DNA from: Sva-07 sp963829585
GTDB lineage: Bacteria > Actinomycetota > Acidimicrobiia > Acidimicrobiales > Ilumatobacteraceae
Assembly (NCBI GenBank): GCA_963829585.1
Contig: CAWHJD010000030.1
Location: 1-64,000, forward strand
Direction: 5' to 3'
Length of the DNA: 64,000 bases
Below, one piece after another: positions 9,198 through 17,956 of the stretch. Every line of letters begins with the position of its first letter. Position 1 is the stretch's first letter. A program made the position numbers and the translations under genes. Under the pieces are notes generated by a model, which made no database searches, was not told the origin of the DNA, and worked only from the letters and a program-made list of their open reading frames with translations.

Positions 9198-10394
9198 TCA
9201 GTTCGCGGCGCGACCGACGTAGTCGCCGATGTACTTCGTCTGGCCCCGGCCGTAGACGACGTCGCAGTAGTTGCCGTCGGGGATGTGGAACGGATCGTCC
9301 AGGAGCAGGTCCTCGACCGCCGCCTCGTCGAGTTCGATCCCCAGACCGGGCCGTTCGCCGAGATCGATGTGGCCGTCGACGACCTCCAACGGCCCACCCA
9401 GCAGCTCCTCGATGAACCGGTTGCCGGTCTGGTCGATCTCGACGGTGATCCCGTTCGGCGACGCGGCGACCGCGTGGGCGTTGGCGACGACGGCGACGGC
9501 GTCGCACCACGAGTGCGGCGCGAACCGCAGCCCCGCGGCGTCGGCCTCCTGGGCGATCTTGACCACCTCGGTGATCCCGCCGGCCCGGCTCGCGTCGGCC
9601 TGCACGATGTCGATCGCACCACTGCGGATCCACTCGCGGAACCCGTGCAGCGCGAACTCGTTCTCGCCGCACGCGAGCGGGACCGTGGTGGCGTTGCGGA
9701 GCGTGACGAAGTCGTCGAAGTCGTCGGTCGCCAGCGGCTCCTCGAACCAGAACACGTCGTTCGCCTCCAGCACCTTCGCGAACTCCAGCGCATCGGCCAG
9801 CTGGAACCGCCAGGTGCCGTCGACCATCAGGTCGCGATCGGGCCCGATGACCTCACGTGCCGCTGCGACCGCGGCGACGTCGTAGTCCCAGTTCCAGCCG
9901 GCGCGCATCTTCACCCGCGTGAACCCCCTGGCGATGGCCCGCTCGCACCCGGCCGCGACGGCGTCGGGCGAGCTGTAGAGCATCCCGCTGGCGTAGGCCG
10001 GCACCCGGCCGGACGTGCCACCGAGCAGGCGCCACACCGGTTGGCCCTCCATCTTGCCGCGCAGGTCCCACATCGCCTGGTCGATCCCGCCGATCGCGCT
10101 GACGGCCGCGCCCTTGCGTCCGTACCAGCGACTGATGCCGTGCAGGCGGTTCCAGTGCCGCTCGGTCTGGCGGGGGTCGTAGCCGAGCACGAACGGGGTG
10201 AGGTGATCGACGGTCGCCTGCACCAGCGCCGGGTGCGCGTACGCCGAACCGATACCCACGAGGCCGTCGTCGGTGGTGAGGCGGACGAGCGTCGTCAGGC
10301 GTCCGGTCGCGGGTCCGCCCGGTGTGGAGAACGTGCGCTCGGGCGGCATCGTGAAGCGGAGATGCAGGCACTCGACCCGCTCGATGGTGGTCAT
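9198..10394 (-). CDS. Mandelate racemase / muconate lactonizing enzyme family protein
   Basis: A 398-residue enolase-superfamily enzyme. The N-terminal capping domain runs to about residue 120. The barrel shows the K-x-R base on strand 2 (RVKMRAGW), metal ligands Asp, Glu and Glu in LMVDGTWRF, FWFEEPLA and CGENEF, and a His after strand 6/7 in APHSWCDA, as in the mandelate racemase subgroup (acid-sugar dehydratases and racemases). The substrate cannot be assigned. It is the last gene of a four-gene minus-strand operon: its ATG (10394-10392) overlaps the stop of the DUF2817 gene as ATGA, and AGGAG lies about 7 bases upstream. Confidence 0.87.
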   Translation of the reverse strand: MTTIERVECLHLRFTMPPERTFSTPGGPATGRLTTLVRLTTDDGLVGIGSAYAHPALVQATVDHLTPFVLGYDPRQTERHWNRLHGISRWYGRKGAAVSAIGGIDQAMWDLRGKMEGQPVWRLLGGTSGRVPAYASGMLYSSPDAVAAGCERAIARGFTRVKMRAGWNWDYDVAAVAAAREVIGPDRDLMVDGTWRFQLADALEFAKVLEANDVFWFEEPLATDDFDDFVTLRNATTVPLACGENEFALHGFREWIRSGAIDIVQADASRAGGITEVVKIAQEADAAGLRFAPHSWCDAVAVVANAHAVAASPNGITVEIDQTGNRFIEELLGGPLEVVDGHIDLGERPGLGIELDEAAVEDLLLDDPFHIPDGNYCDVVYGRGQTKYIGDYVGRAAN

Positions 10395-11525
10395 GAGGAA
10401 GCTCCTGTCGTCTTTGTGCCGGTGGTGCCGCTCGCCCACTCCCCGAACCCGGAGAGGAGCGGCTCCCACCGGCGGCGGCCGTGGGCGAGGGTGCTCGCCA
10501 TCCAGTCGGGGGTCTCGGGGTAGAAGAAGCGGCGGTAGCGCTCGAGGTGGGGAGCGGCGGCCGGATCGTTGCGGTCGCCGTAGGTCTTGATCCACACGTC
10601 GAGCGGGAAGATGTACTGGTCGGCCGGACCGAGCTGCTCGGTGCCGGCCTCCATCGTGACCGAGACCACGTCGGCGTCGGGAACGAGTTCACCGACCCAG
10701 TCGTAGAACTCCAGGTACTCCGGCCACGGCCAGAGGTCGCCGCCGAACCAATCGGCCACCATGCGGGCCTTCGGCGAGTCGGGGAGATACCCGGTGAAGA
10801 CCACGGTGTCGCCGGGTGGGCCGACGGCCGTGTGGAGGTCGAACACCAGCACCCGCTCGGCGGTCGCGCAGCGTTCCCGCACGACCCGATCGATCAACTG
10901 CTTCGACCAGGTCGGGCCGTCGCCGGTGTAGGTGATCGCATCGGCATGGGTGTTCTGGCCGTCGACCAACGCCGCCATCAGCTCCTCGATCGAGTGGCGG
11001 GTCAGGACATCGGCGACACGACCGCGGGTGGCGAGGAATTCCTCGACCGACCCGATCGAGCGATAGCCCATCGTGTCGAAGAAGTCGACGAACACCGGGT
11101 TCGCCGGCTTGTCGTGATGGCAGTAGTAGTTGCCGCGCAACAGCTCGACGTTGTCCTCGTTCTCGCGGCTGCTCCACGCAGTCCCCCACGGATTGACGAG
11201 GTGGATGAACACGATCTTGGTGTCGGCCGGCAAGCGGAGCAGTTCGGCGGCATTGGCGATCGCGTCGCATTGGATCGCCGAGCCGAAGTACCCCTCGATG
11301 CCGTGGATCCCCGACAGGCACAGCACGACGCTGCGGGCATCGTCGGGACCGAACGTGGTCACCGCCGAGTGGAGCGTCTCGCCGTCGGGGCCGAGCAGCG
11401 GATGTTCGACGGGCTCCACGTCGAGGCCCGCGGCCGTCGCTGTCCGACACGAACTTCGCATGGGCCTCGGGAACCGTGTGGGAGAACCAGTCCGTGGCGT
11501 CACCCTCGATGGCGCTCTCGGTCAT
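10391..11525 (-). CDS. DUF2817 (M14-like metallohydrolase) family protein (frameshifted)
   Basis: About 377 residues after repair. The body has LCLSGIHGIEGYFGSAIQ (a probable zinc-ligand region), FIHLVNPWGTAWSSREN and VLVFDLHTAVGPPGD, typical of the DUF2817 branch of zinc carboxypeptidase / aspartoacylase-fold proteins. The first ~30 residues (from ATG at 11525, GGAG upstream) are one frame off; the break is near 11446-11455. The start overlaps the stop of the beta-lactamase-fold gene (ATGA), and its own stop overlaps the next ATG, so the genes are translationally coupled. The substrate is unknown; an amide or peptide ligand is likely by family. Confidence 0.78.
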
Positions 11526-12727
11526 CGCATCTCCTCCCCGATTTCCTCGTGTATCTCGTCGTGTACGGCGTCGAGCACGTCGCTCAGCCACGTGCAGTCG
11601 TCCCGCTGTCCGACGGTGCCGGCGACGAACGCGCCGGACGCCGGGTCGTGGAACACCCGCACACCCCATGCGCCGGCGTGGCCGACCAGCTCGTGGGCTC
11701 CGGCCTGCCAGTGGAACAGCCCGAGCCCAACCCCGAGCCGCAGCGGCGGGAAGATGCGCCGGACGTGTCCAGGTCGTCGACGCCGCGAGTGGTCGCCGGG
11801 TCGGCGAAGAGCTCCCCGGCCAGCAGGCCCCGCAGGAACCGGCACAGGTCGGCCACCGTGCTCACCTGCCCGCCGCCGCCCCAGTCGAACGACAGGTCCG
11901 AGCCCAGCACTCAGGAGTGCGACGTCGCCGAGCCACACGTCCATCACCCCCGGACCGTCACCGGGCATCGTCGTGGTAGGCGAGCGTGGTGTGGGCGAGG
12001 CCGAGCGGGTCGCTGATCCGCTCGCGCTGCAGCTCGGCGAACCGGCGGCCGGTCGCCAGTTCCACGAGCACGCCGAGCAGCACATAGGCGGTGTCGCTGT
12101 AGTGGAACCGCTCACCCGGCGCGCCGACCGGCGTCGCTGCGGTGCCGGTCGCGAGGAAGCGGTTGAGCATGCCAGCCATCGGGTCGTCGACGGCTGACGG
12201 ATCCCACGGCACCCAGCGGTGCAGCGCGAAGTCGTTCGACCGGTCGCCCGCCGCGAGACCACGTGCCGACCTCCAGAAGTTGGCCACCACCGAGTCGGGC
12301 GCCGGCCGCCCGAGTTCGTCGGCGGTGCCGCTGGCGTCGTCGGTCTGCATGTCCTTCATGCCGCTCGTGTGCGTCAGCAGCTGGCGGAGCGTGATCGTCG
12401 GCCCGAGCGGATGCACGCCCTCCGACGAGCTCGGGCGGCGCGAACGTCAGCTCGCCGAGCGGGGTGTCGATGCCCGTTCGGGCCGAACAGCCCGGCCTCG
12501 GCCGCCTGGAGCACGAGCGTGGCGGTGAACATCTTGCCGACGCTGGCGACATGGAAGCGGTGGTCGACGGTGACCGCTTCACCGGTGTCCACGCGGCCCA
12601 GGCCCGCCGCCGATGCGTGCTCGAACCCCGGCACCTCGACGCGGACGATGGCGCCGCGGACGCCGCCTGGCTGCGGCAGCGCGGCGACGAGCGCATCGAT
12701 CCGCTCGGCCAGCGCAGCGGCGGACAT
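11522..12727 (-). pseudogene. Beta-lactamase-fold serine hydrolase broken by about five frameshifts
   Basis: Family features are spread over several frames: nucleophile FHVASVGKMFTATLVLQAAE (SxxK as SVGK), then LRQLLTHTSGMKDM, HYSDTAYVLLG (the Tyr motif), DWGGGGQVSTVADLCRFLRG, and HELVGHAGAWGVRVFHDP near the end. Shifts lie near 12475, 12425, 11962, 11905 and 11765. Start ATG at 12727 overlaps the upstream hydrolase stop as TGATG, and its stop overlaps the DUF2817 ATG, so the overlaps at both ends are intact. Many small indels with preserved overlaps look like low-quality consensus sequence, not true decay. If intact it would be about 400 residues. Confidence 0.75.
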
Positions 12728-13689
12728 CAGATCAGACCTCGGCGCGCGAGGTCGTCGAGGAACCGGGTGGTCTCGAGGGCCATCGCCCTCGACATCGCCG
12801 ACTCGGTCGGGTAGTGCCCGGATGCATTGACGAGTTCGAGGTGGACGTCGTCGAGTTCCTGGGCGAGGTCCCACGCACCGTCGGGTGTCGTGCAGTTGTC
12901 GTAGCGGCCGGTCAGCAACGACACGGGGATGCCACGCAGGCGGTGCGCGTCCTCGACGAGCTGGTTCTCGCGCAGGAAGAAGTCGTTGACGGCGAAGTGG
13001 GAGAACACCCGGGCGTAGGCGAGGCCCCGATCGGGCTTCGGGCCCATGAACGGCGGTTCGAAGTGCATGAACGTCTCTTCGTAGGCGTGCAGTGACCGGC
13101 CGGCACGTTCGGCCATCTCGGCGTCGTCTCCGTTGATCAGCTCGTGATAGGCGTGACGGAGGTCGTGACGCCGATCGGGCTCGACGAGCGAGGCGAACTG
13201 CGTCCACGTGTCGGGGAAGAACCGCCGGACGCCCTGGTACCACCATTCGGTGTCGGCCGGCCGACACAGCCACACCCCGGTCGCCTTGATCCCGATGCAC
13301 CGCTCGGGATGGGCCTCGCCGTAGGCGATCGCGACCGTGCTCCCCCACGACGGTCCACTCACGATCCAACGCTCGATGCCGAGGTGCTCGCGGAGCTTCT
13401 CCATGTCGGCGATCGTGTGCTGCAGGCTCGTGTTCGCGAGCTCCCCGACCGGTGTCGACTCACCGCAGCCCCGTTGGTCGAACTGGATGATGCGGAGACG
13501 TTCCGGGTCGAGCAGTCGACGCAGCCCCATGTTGCCCCGGCCGCCGGGACCGCCGTGGCATTCGACCAGCGGTGTCCCGTCGGGGTCGCCCGCCTCGAAC
13601 CAGTGGATGGCATGGCCGTCGCCGACGTCGAGCATGCCCTCGTCGCGATTGGGGGTGATGTCGAACAGCACGTCGTCGTGTCGGCGCAT
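12727..13689 (-). CDS. Alpha/beta hydrolase, proline iminopeptidase-like (S33)
   Basis: 320 residues with the S33 layout: HGGPGGRGNMG (oxyanion-hole region), DQRGCGEST, nucleophile elbow SGPSWGSTVAIAY, a lid domain, then Asp in TGRYDNCTTP and His in ASGHYPTES. GPSWGS replaces the more usual GGSWGS. It is probably a cytoplasmic peptidase or esterase. It heads a four-gene operon with the beta-lactamase-fold, DUF2817 and MR/MLE genes, all overlapping by 4-5 bases, which suggests one pathway that opens an amide or ester and then rearranges an acid product. The start is fixed by a leaderless TACCGT-N7-ATG. Confidence 0.85.
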   Translation of the reverse strand: MRRHDDVLFDITPNRDEGMLDVGDGHAIHWFEAGDPDGTPLVECHGGPGGRGNMGLRRLLDPERLRIIQFDQRGCGESTPVGELANTSLQHTIADMEKLREHLGIERWIVSGPSWGSTVAIAYGEAHPERCIGIKATGVWLCRPADTEWWYQGVRRFFPDTWTQFASLVEPDRRHDLRHAYHELINGDDAEMAERAGRSLHAYEETFMHFEPPFMGPKPDRGLAYARVFSHFAVNDFFLRENQLVEDAHRLRGIPVSLLTGRYDNCTTPDGAWDLAQELDDVHLELVNASGHYPTESAMSRAMALETTRFLDDLARRGLI

Positions 13690-13696
13690 CCGTGCG

Positions 13697-13702
13697 ACGG
13701 TA
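13697..13702 (-). promoter_or_regulatory. Leaderless -10 element of the four-gene hydrolase operon
   Basis: On the minus strand TACCGT is followed by 7 bases and the ATG at 13689. Confidence 0.6.
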
Positions 13703-13755
13703 CCACGTTCCCGAATCTTGTTCGGGTTCGACGCGGCTGGTCTGCCCGTCCCGAT

Positions 13756-14405
13756 TCAGCCGGGTTCGACGGCGAACCGGTCGACCATGAACTTGAGCAC
13801 GATCCGGCTCTCCGCGATCAGGACCGGATCACCCGCGGATCGTCACGGAAGACCCGCTGCAGCATCGCGTCACCGGTCACGATGATCAGCCCGAGTCGCG
13901 CATCGTCCGCGGCTTCACGACCGAACACGCCGCGCGCCGCAGCGGCGCCACCTGCCTGGTCCAAGAACCCCTCCACCCGATCGGTCAGCCACTGACGATG
14001 GTGCGGCCTCGAACAACGTCGAGTTGCGCAACGTGATGAATCCGGGCTGCTCGGCGTACAGCTCGAGATAGGCATCGAACAGCACGTCGACGAACTCGTG
14101 CGCCGTCTCGGCGCCGGTGCATCCCGGTCGAGCAGCAACTCGTCGTGACGATCCAGCATGCGAGCCACCGCGGCATCGACGATCGCCGGCAGGTCCTCGA
14201 AGTACTCGTACAACGAACCGATCGGAACGCCGGCACGCTCGGCGACATCGGTGGTGGTCAACTCACTCGGCACCCGCTCGCCGACCAACTCGACGAGCGC
14301 GTTGATGATCGCCTCGACGCGAGCACGGCTGCGATCCTGCTTCGGCTCCCGCCGCAGCCCGACGAGCGGGAGCACCGTCGAAGCGTTGACGGGTACAGCG
14401 GTCAC
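13756..14405 (-). pseudogene. TetR-family regulator broken by three frameshifts
   Basis: The N-terminal helix-turn-helix is intact: ARVEAIINALVELVGERV, then TTTDVAERAGVPIGSLYEYF. The ligand domain is read in other frames: ETAHEFVDVLFDAYLELYAE (about 14115-14005), RPHHRQWLTDRVEGFLDQAG, and a final LIAESRIVLKFMVDRF ending at 13756. Shifts lie near 14115, 14005 and 13838. The repaired protein is about 215 residues. GTG at 14405 follows TACCCT by 7 bases. It is adjacent to, and reads in the same direction as, the hydrolase operon, which makes it a candidate regulator of that operon. Assembly error is as likely as real decay. Confidence 0.72.
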
Positions 14406-14665
14406 GGCGCGAAGGGTAACCAACCGCCGTCACGCTCCGGTCCGCCCGTCACGCCTCGGACCGACTCCGACTGCGACCCGGGCGTGACGGGCGCATCGGG
14501 CGCAGCGATCGGGCGGTCGATGCGGAGGATCTCGTGCGACGGGTCGTGGTTCCACCAGCGAGCGACGTGCGGCTCGGCCAACCATCGCCCGAGCAGGTCG
14601 AAGTGCTGTCGTCCGAGCCGTTCGAACGTGATCGCGACGTCGTCGGCGGCGAACGTTCCGACCAT
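14402..14665 (-). pseudogene. Truncated GNAT acetyltransferase (AAC(6')-like N-terminus)
   Basis: 87 residues. The first ~50 (ITFERLGRQHFDLLGRWL ... HVARWWNHDPSHE) match the N-terminal strand and helices of the AAC(6')/GNAT_8 group, including the WW pair. The acetyl-CoA binding half is missing, and the rest (rich in Pro, Gly and Ser) has no family character. The 3' end overlaps the TetR start by 4 bases. A promoter-like TACGCT-N6-ATG is intact. It could be a remnant gene or the result of another indel. Confidence 0.5.
14413..14418 (-). promoter_or_regulatory. Leaderless -10 element of the TetR gene
   Basis: Minus-strand TACCCT, 7 bases, GTG at 14405. It lies inside the end of the GNAT fragment. 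Confidence 0.5.
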
Positions 14666-14671
14666 GTCGGA

Positions 14672-14677
14672 AGCGTA
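14672..14677 (-). promoter_or_regulatory. Leaderless -10 element of the GNAT fragment
   Basis: Minus-strand TACGCT, 6 bases, ATG at 14665. Confidence 0.45.
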
Positions 14678-14720
14678 GTGATCGACCGCGCACAGGATTC
14701 TGCAGATCCCGACGGCGACC

Positions 14721-14726
14721 TACGGT
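14721..14726 (+). promoter_or_regulatory. Leaderless -10 element of the acyl-CoA dehydrogenase
   Basis: TACGGT, 6 bases, ATG at 14733. Confidence 0.6.
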
Positions 14727-14732
14727 TCACGC

Positions 14733-15878
14733 ATGCGCACGATCTTCGACGACGACCATCAGGCGTTCCGCGAGTCCTTCGCCGCCTTCGTGGCCAAGGA
14801 AGCGACGCCCCACTACCTCGAGTGGGAGGCGGCCGGCATCGCCCCGCGGGAGCTGTACCTCGCAGCCGGGCAGTACGGGTTCCTGGGGATGGCCATCCCC
14901 GAGCAGTACGGCGGCGGCGGGACGAACGACTTCCGCTTCAACGCCATCATCAGCGAGGAGTTCAACGCCGCGGGCATCGGCGGCGCCGGGCTCGGTCTCA
15001 CCCTCCACAACGACATCTGCACGCCGTACTTCATCGAGTACTGCACCGACGAACAGGCTGCCCGTTGGATGCCCGGCATCGCCTCGGGCGAGCTGATCAC
15101 CGCCATCGCGATGACCGAGCCGGGCACCGGATCCGACCTCGCCGGCATCGCCACCACCGCCATCCGTGACGGCGACGAATACGTGGTCAACGGCTCGAAG
15201 ACGTTCATCACCAACGGCATCAACTCCGATCTCGTGATCGTCGCCGCGAAGACCGACCCCACCGAACGCCACGCCGGCCTGTCGCTCGTCGTGCTCGAGC
15301 GCGGCATGGACGGTTTCGAGCGCGGCCGCAACCTCGACAAGATCGGCATGCACAGCCAGGACACCGCCGAACTGTTCTTCAACGACGTGCGGGTTCCCGT
15401 CGCCAACCGGCTCGGCGACGAGGGCAAGGGCTTCACCTACCTCGCCGCCAACCTCGCCCAGGAGCGCCTGTCGATCGCCGTCGCCGGCGTCGCTGCGGCT
15501 CGCGCGGCCCTCGGCTGGACGCTCGACTACGTCGGTGAGCGCACGGCGTTCGGCAAGTCGATCGGCACGTTCCAGAACACCAAGTTCGTGCTCGCGGAAG
15601 TCGCCACCGAGATCGACGTCAGCCAGGCGTACCTCGACCAGTGCATCCTCGCCCTCAACGCCGGCGAGCTCACACCCGCGCAGGCCGCACAGGCCAAGTA
15701 CTGGTGCACCGACCTGCAGAGCCGGGTGGCCGACCGCTGCCTCCAGCTGTTCGGCGGCTACGGCTACATGACCGAGTACCCGATCGCCCGGGCCTACGTC
15801 GACGCCAGGGTCACCTCGATCTACGGCGGCACCAACGAAGTGATGAAGACCATCATCGCCAAGTCCCTCGGCCTCTGA
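14733..15878 (+). CDS. Acyl-CoA dehydrogenase, long-chain / isovaleryl type active site
   Basis: 381 residues, full length for the family. FAD and substrate motifs are AIAMTEPGTGSDLAGI and VVNGSKTFITNG in the middle domain, with a C-terminal helical domain containing QLFGGYGYMTEYPIAR and SIYGGTNEVMK. At the position where medium-chain enzymes carry the catalytic glutamate (YEGT) this protein has YGGT. Instead a glutamate sits at residue 244 in NLAQERLSIA, the position used by long-chain and isovaleryl-CoA dehydrogenases. It oxidises an acyl-CoA and passes electrons to ETF; the exact acyl chain is unknown. It stands alone under its own leaderless promoter. Confidence 0.92.
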   Translation: MRTIFDDDHQAFRESFAAFVAKEATPHYLEWEAAGIAPRELYLAAGQYGFLGMAIPEQYGGGGTNDFRFNAIISEEFNAAGIGGAGLGLTLHNDICTPYFIEYCTDEQAARWMPGIASGELITAIAMTEPGTGSDLAGIATTAIRDGDEYVVNGSKTFITNGINSDLVIVAAKTDPTERHAGLSLVVLERGMDGFERGRNLDKIGMHSQDTAELFFNDVRVPVANRLGDEGKGFTYLAANLAQERLSIAVAGVAAARAALGWTLDYVGERTAFGKSIGTFQNTKFVLAEVATEIDVSQAYLDQCILALNAGELTPAQAAQAKYWCTDLQSRVADRCLQLFGGYGYMTEYPIARAYVDARVTSIYGGTNEVMKTIIAKSLGL

Positions 15879-15882
15879 ACCG

Positions 15883-16677
15883 TCACGCGTCGGGGCGTTG
15901 GGCGGGGCGGCGGAGCTGTTGGGCCGGCGTGAACAGCTCGCGGGAGATGCCGAGACTCATCACCGCCGTGGTGGTGGCGACGCTGCCGAGCACGAGGTAC
16001 ATCACCGACACCTGGACCTTCACCGCGTCGCCGGGCGCCACCCCGGCCAGGATCAAGCCGACCATGGCGCCGGGAAGGAACACGATGCCGACCGCCTTCG
16101 TCGACTCGATCTGCGGCACGAGCGCAGTCCGCAACGCCTGACGCAGATGCGGCTGGAACGCCTGACTCGCGGTCAGGCCCAGCGCCAACCGTGCCTCGAT
16201 CAGGCCACGCTGTTCGTTCGCCGCGATCAGCAGTTGGCGTGACACGAGCACCGTGGCCGCCAGCGAATTACCGACCACCATCCCGGCGAGCGGCACCAGC
16301 GTGCGGCCCTCCAGGTCGTAGATCCCGAACCCGAACAGCACGCCGAGCACCACCACCGCAGAGGCCGCGTACGCGATCATCGAGAGTGCCAACACCTTGG
16401 GCACGTCGGGCGCACGCCGCGACGTGGTGTACGCCGCGAAACCGATCATCGCGAGCAGCCAGATCACCGAGAAGATCAACGGGTCGTCGGGATCGACGAC
16501 GAACTGCAGCACCCAGCCGACGAGCAGCAACTGCACGAGCGCCCGCAGCGACGCCCACAGCAGGCTGCGCTCCAACCCGAGCTGGCGCCACAGCGAGATC
16601 GCCACGGCGACGGCGACGAGGATCGCCGACGCGGCCAACCCGGTGACGCCGATGTCGCCCTGCTCCACCCCGATCAT
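15883..16677 (-). CDS. fetB: FetB/YbbM-like ABC transporter permease (UPF0014)
   Basis: 264 residues with about seven hydrophobic segments. Family signatures are present: LRALVQLLLVGWVL, PLAGMVVGNSLAATVLVSRQ, and QIESTKAVGIVFLPGAMVGLILAG, the conserved cytoplasmic loop of this family. In E. coli FetAB exports iron and protects against peroxide; the same role is inferred. ATG at 16677 is preferred; a GTG two codons earlier and a TTG further upstream are possible. The ATPase gene fetA lies upstream, with two family A hairpins in the 94-bp gap. Confidence 0.85.
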   Translation of the reverse strand: MIGVEQGDIGVTGLAASAILVAVAVAISLWRQLGLERSLLWASLRALVQLLLVGWVLQFVVDPDDPLIFSVIWLLAMIGFAAYTTSRRAPDVPKVLALSMIAYAASAVVVLGVLFGFGIYDLEGRTLVPLAGMVVGNSLAATVLVSRQLLIAANEQRGLIEARLALGLTASQAFQPHLRQALRTALVPQIESTKAVGIVFLPGAMVGLILAGVAPGDAVKVQVSVMYLVLGSVATTTAVMSLGISRELFTPAQQLRRPAQRPDA

Positions 16678-16701
16678 CGCCACCCCGACCCCACCCGACA
16701 A

Positions 16702-16769
16702 CCGGTCTTTCCGGACCCGACCCCGAAAGACCGGTCACGGTCTTTCCGGACCCGACCCCGAAAGACCGG
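16702..16769. repeat. Palindrome family A, copies 5 and 6
   Basis: Units 16702-16734 and 16738-16769. Copy 5 has a perfect 10-bp stem, CCGGTCTTTC with GAAAGACCGG, around the 13-base loop CGGACCCGACCCC. They separate fetA from fetB within one apparent operon and could set the ratio of ATPase to permease. Confidence 0.85.
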
Positions 16770-16770
16770 G

Positions 16771-17475
16771 TCACGGCGCACCCACCGATTGACGCACGAG
16801 CGGATCGTCGCTCGCGTCGAGTTCGTCGAGGTGGCCGGTCGCGCGCACCTTGCCGCCGACCAGCACGATCACGTGATCGGCGAGCCGACGCAACTGATCG
16901 GTGTCGTGGCTCACCCAGATCACGGCGACACCCGAATCGGCCAACGAACGACCCAGATCCTCCACCGTCGAGCGCGCCGCCCGGTCGAGTGCCGCCGTCG
17001 GTTCGTCGGCCAGCAGCACCACCGGATCGGTGAGCAGCGCCCTCGCCACGCACATCCGTTGCGCCTCCCCACCCGACAACGTGTCGGCCTCCTGATCGAG
17101 CAGTCCGACGTCGAGCCCGACGTGTTCGAGCACGTGACCCGCGCGTTCCGCGGTCACATCGGGCAACGCCACCCGAAGATTGTCGAGCACGGTGCCGGGG
17201 AAGATCGGCGCACGCTGGAAGACCATCGCCACCTGGCGTCGCAGATCGGTCGGCGCCCACTCGGTCAACGGTCGGCCCCGCCAGCGGATCTCGCCGGCCA
17301 ACGGGTCGTCGAGCCGATTGAGCAGTCGCAGCAACGTCGACTTGCCCGAACCCGACGGCCCGGCGAGCACCGTCACGCCGTTCGCCGGAACGGTCAGGTC
17401 GATCGAGTTGAGGATCGGAGCGCCCACCGGACCCGCGTCGACGCTGCGCAGTTCGAACGTGTCAGCCGACGACAT
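16771..17475 (-). CDS. fetA: FetA/YbbL-like ABC transporter ATPase
   Basis: A 234-residue ABC ATPase with Walker A GPSGSGKST, Q-loop VFQRAPIFPGTV, signature LSGGEAQRM, Walker B VVLLADEPTA and H-loop VSHD. It pairs with the UPF0014 permease immediately downstream, as in E. coli fetAB (iron efflux). ATG at 17475 is chosen over the GTG at 17478. A minus-strand TACGTT about 35 bases upstream of the start is a candidate -10. It is divergent from the DUF192 gene. Confidence 0.87.
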   Translation of the reverse strand: MSSADTFELRSVDAGPVGAPILNSIDLTVPANGVTVLAGPSGSGKSTLLRLLNRLDDPLAGEIRWRGRPLTEWAPTDLRRQVAMVFQRAPIFPGTVLDNLRVALPDVTAERAGHVLEHVGLDVGLLDQEADTLSGGEAQRMCVARALLTDPVVLLADEPTAALDRAARSTVEDLGRSLADSGVAVIWVSHDTDQLRRLADHVIVLVGGKVRATGHLDELDASDDPLVRQSVGAP

Positions 17476-17562
17476 CACCGCTCATGATCATTCGCCACCC
17501 GGCGAACGTACCGCGCCGGCTCGGGACGGTGCGGCGTCGTGTGCGAATGCGCCGACATCTGG

Positions 17563-17568
17563 CACACT
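17563..17568 (+). promoter_or_regulatory. Variant leaderless -10 (CACACT) of the DUF192 gene
   Basis: GGCACACT followed by 6 bases and ATG at 17575. It matches the GSSASACT-N6-RTG pattern shared with the divIC, methyltransferase and DUF2855 genes. Confidence 0.4.
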
Positions 17569-17574
17569 TCGAAC

Positions 17575-17922
17575 ATGGCTTGGTTGGTCTGCGATGCCCG
17601 TGTGTTGGCGTCGGCAGAAATCGCCGACACTCGCCGCGCCCGTCGGCGAGGATTGCTCGGTCGCGACTCGATGGAGGGCGCCCTCGTCATCGAACCGTGC
17701 CGCTGGATCCACACCATCGGGATGAAGTTCCCGATCGACGTCGCGTACCTCGATCCCGACGGCATCGTCGTCAAGACCATCCAGATGCAGAGGTACCGCG
17801 TGGGTGTCCCGGTCTGGAACGCCCGGTCGATCATCGAGGCCGAGGCCGGTGCGTTCGGACGCTGGGGTCTGCGCGTCGGCGACGAGATCGAGGTCCGTGT
17901 CGGCGATGCGGACGGCCCATGA
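17575..17922 (+). CDS. DUF192 protein
   Basis: 115 residues matching DUF192: a TRRARRRGLLGRDSMEGALV segment, CRWIHTIGMKFPIDVAYLD, then VKTIQMQRYRVG. The cysteine, HTIGM and FPID elements are the family hallmarks. Many DUF192 proteins are secreted, but no signal peptide is seen with this start, so it is probably cytoplasmic. Function is unknown. ATG at 17575 is chosen because the fold begins there and a variant leaderless -10 sits 6 bases upstream; an in-frame GTG at 17539 would add 12 residues. It is followed by rsmI after 34 bases, so co-transcription is likely. Confidence 0.82.
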   Translation: MAWLVCDARVLASAEIADTRRARRRGLLGRDSMEGALVIEPCRWIHTIGMKFPIDVAYLDPDGIVVKTIQMQRYRVGVPVWNARSIIEAEAGAFGRWGLRVGDEIEVRVGDADGP

Positions 17923-17956
17923 GGCCACGTCCCGACCAGCGCCGAGACGTCGTCCG

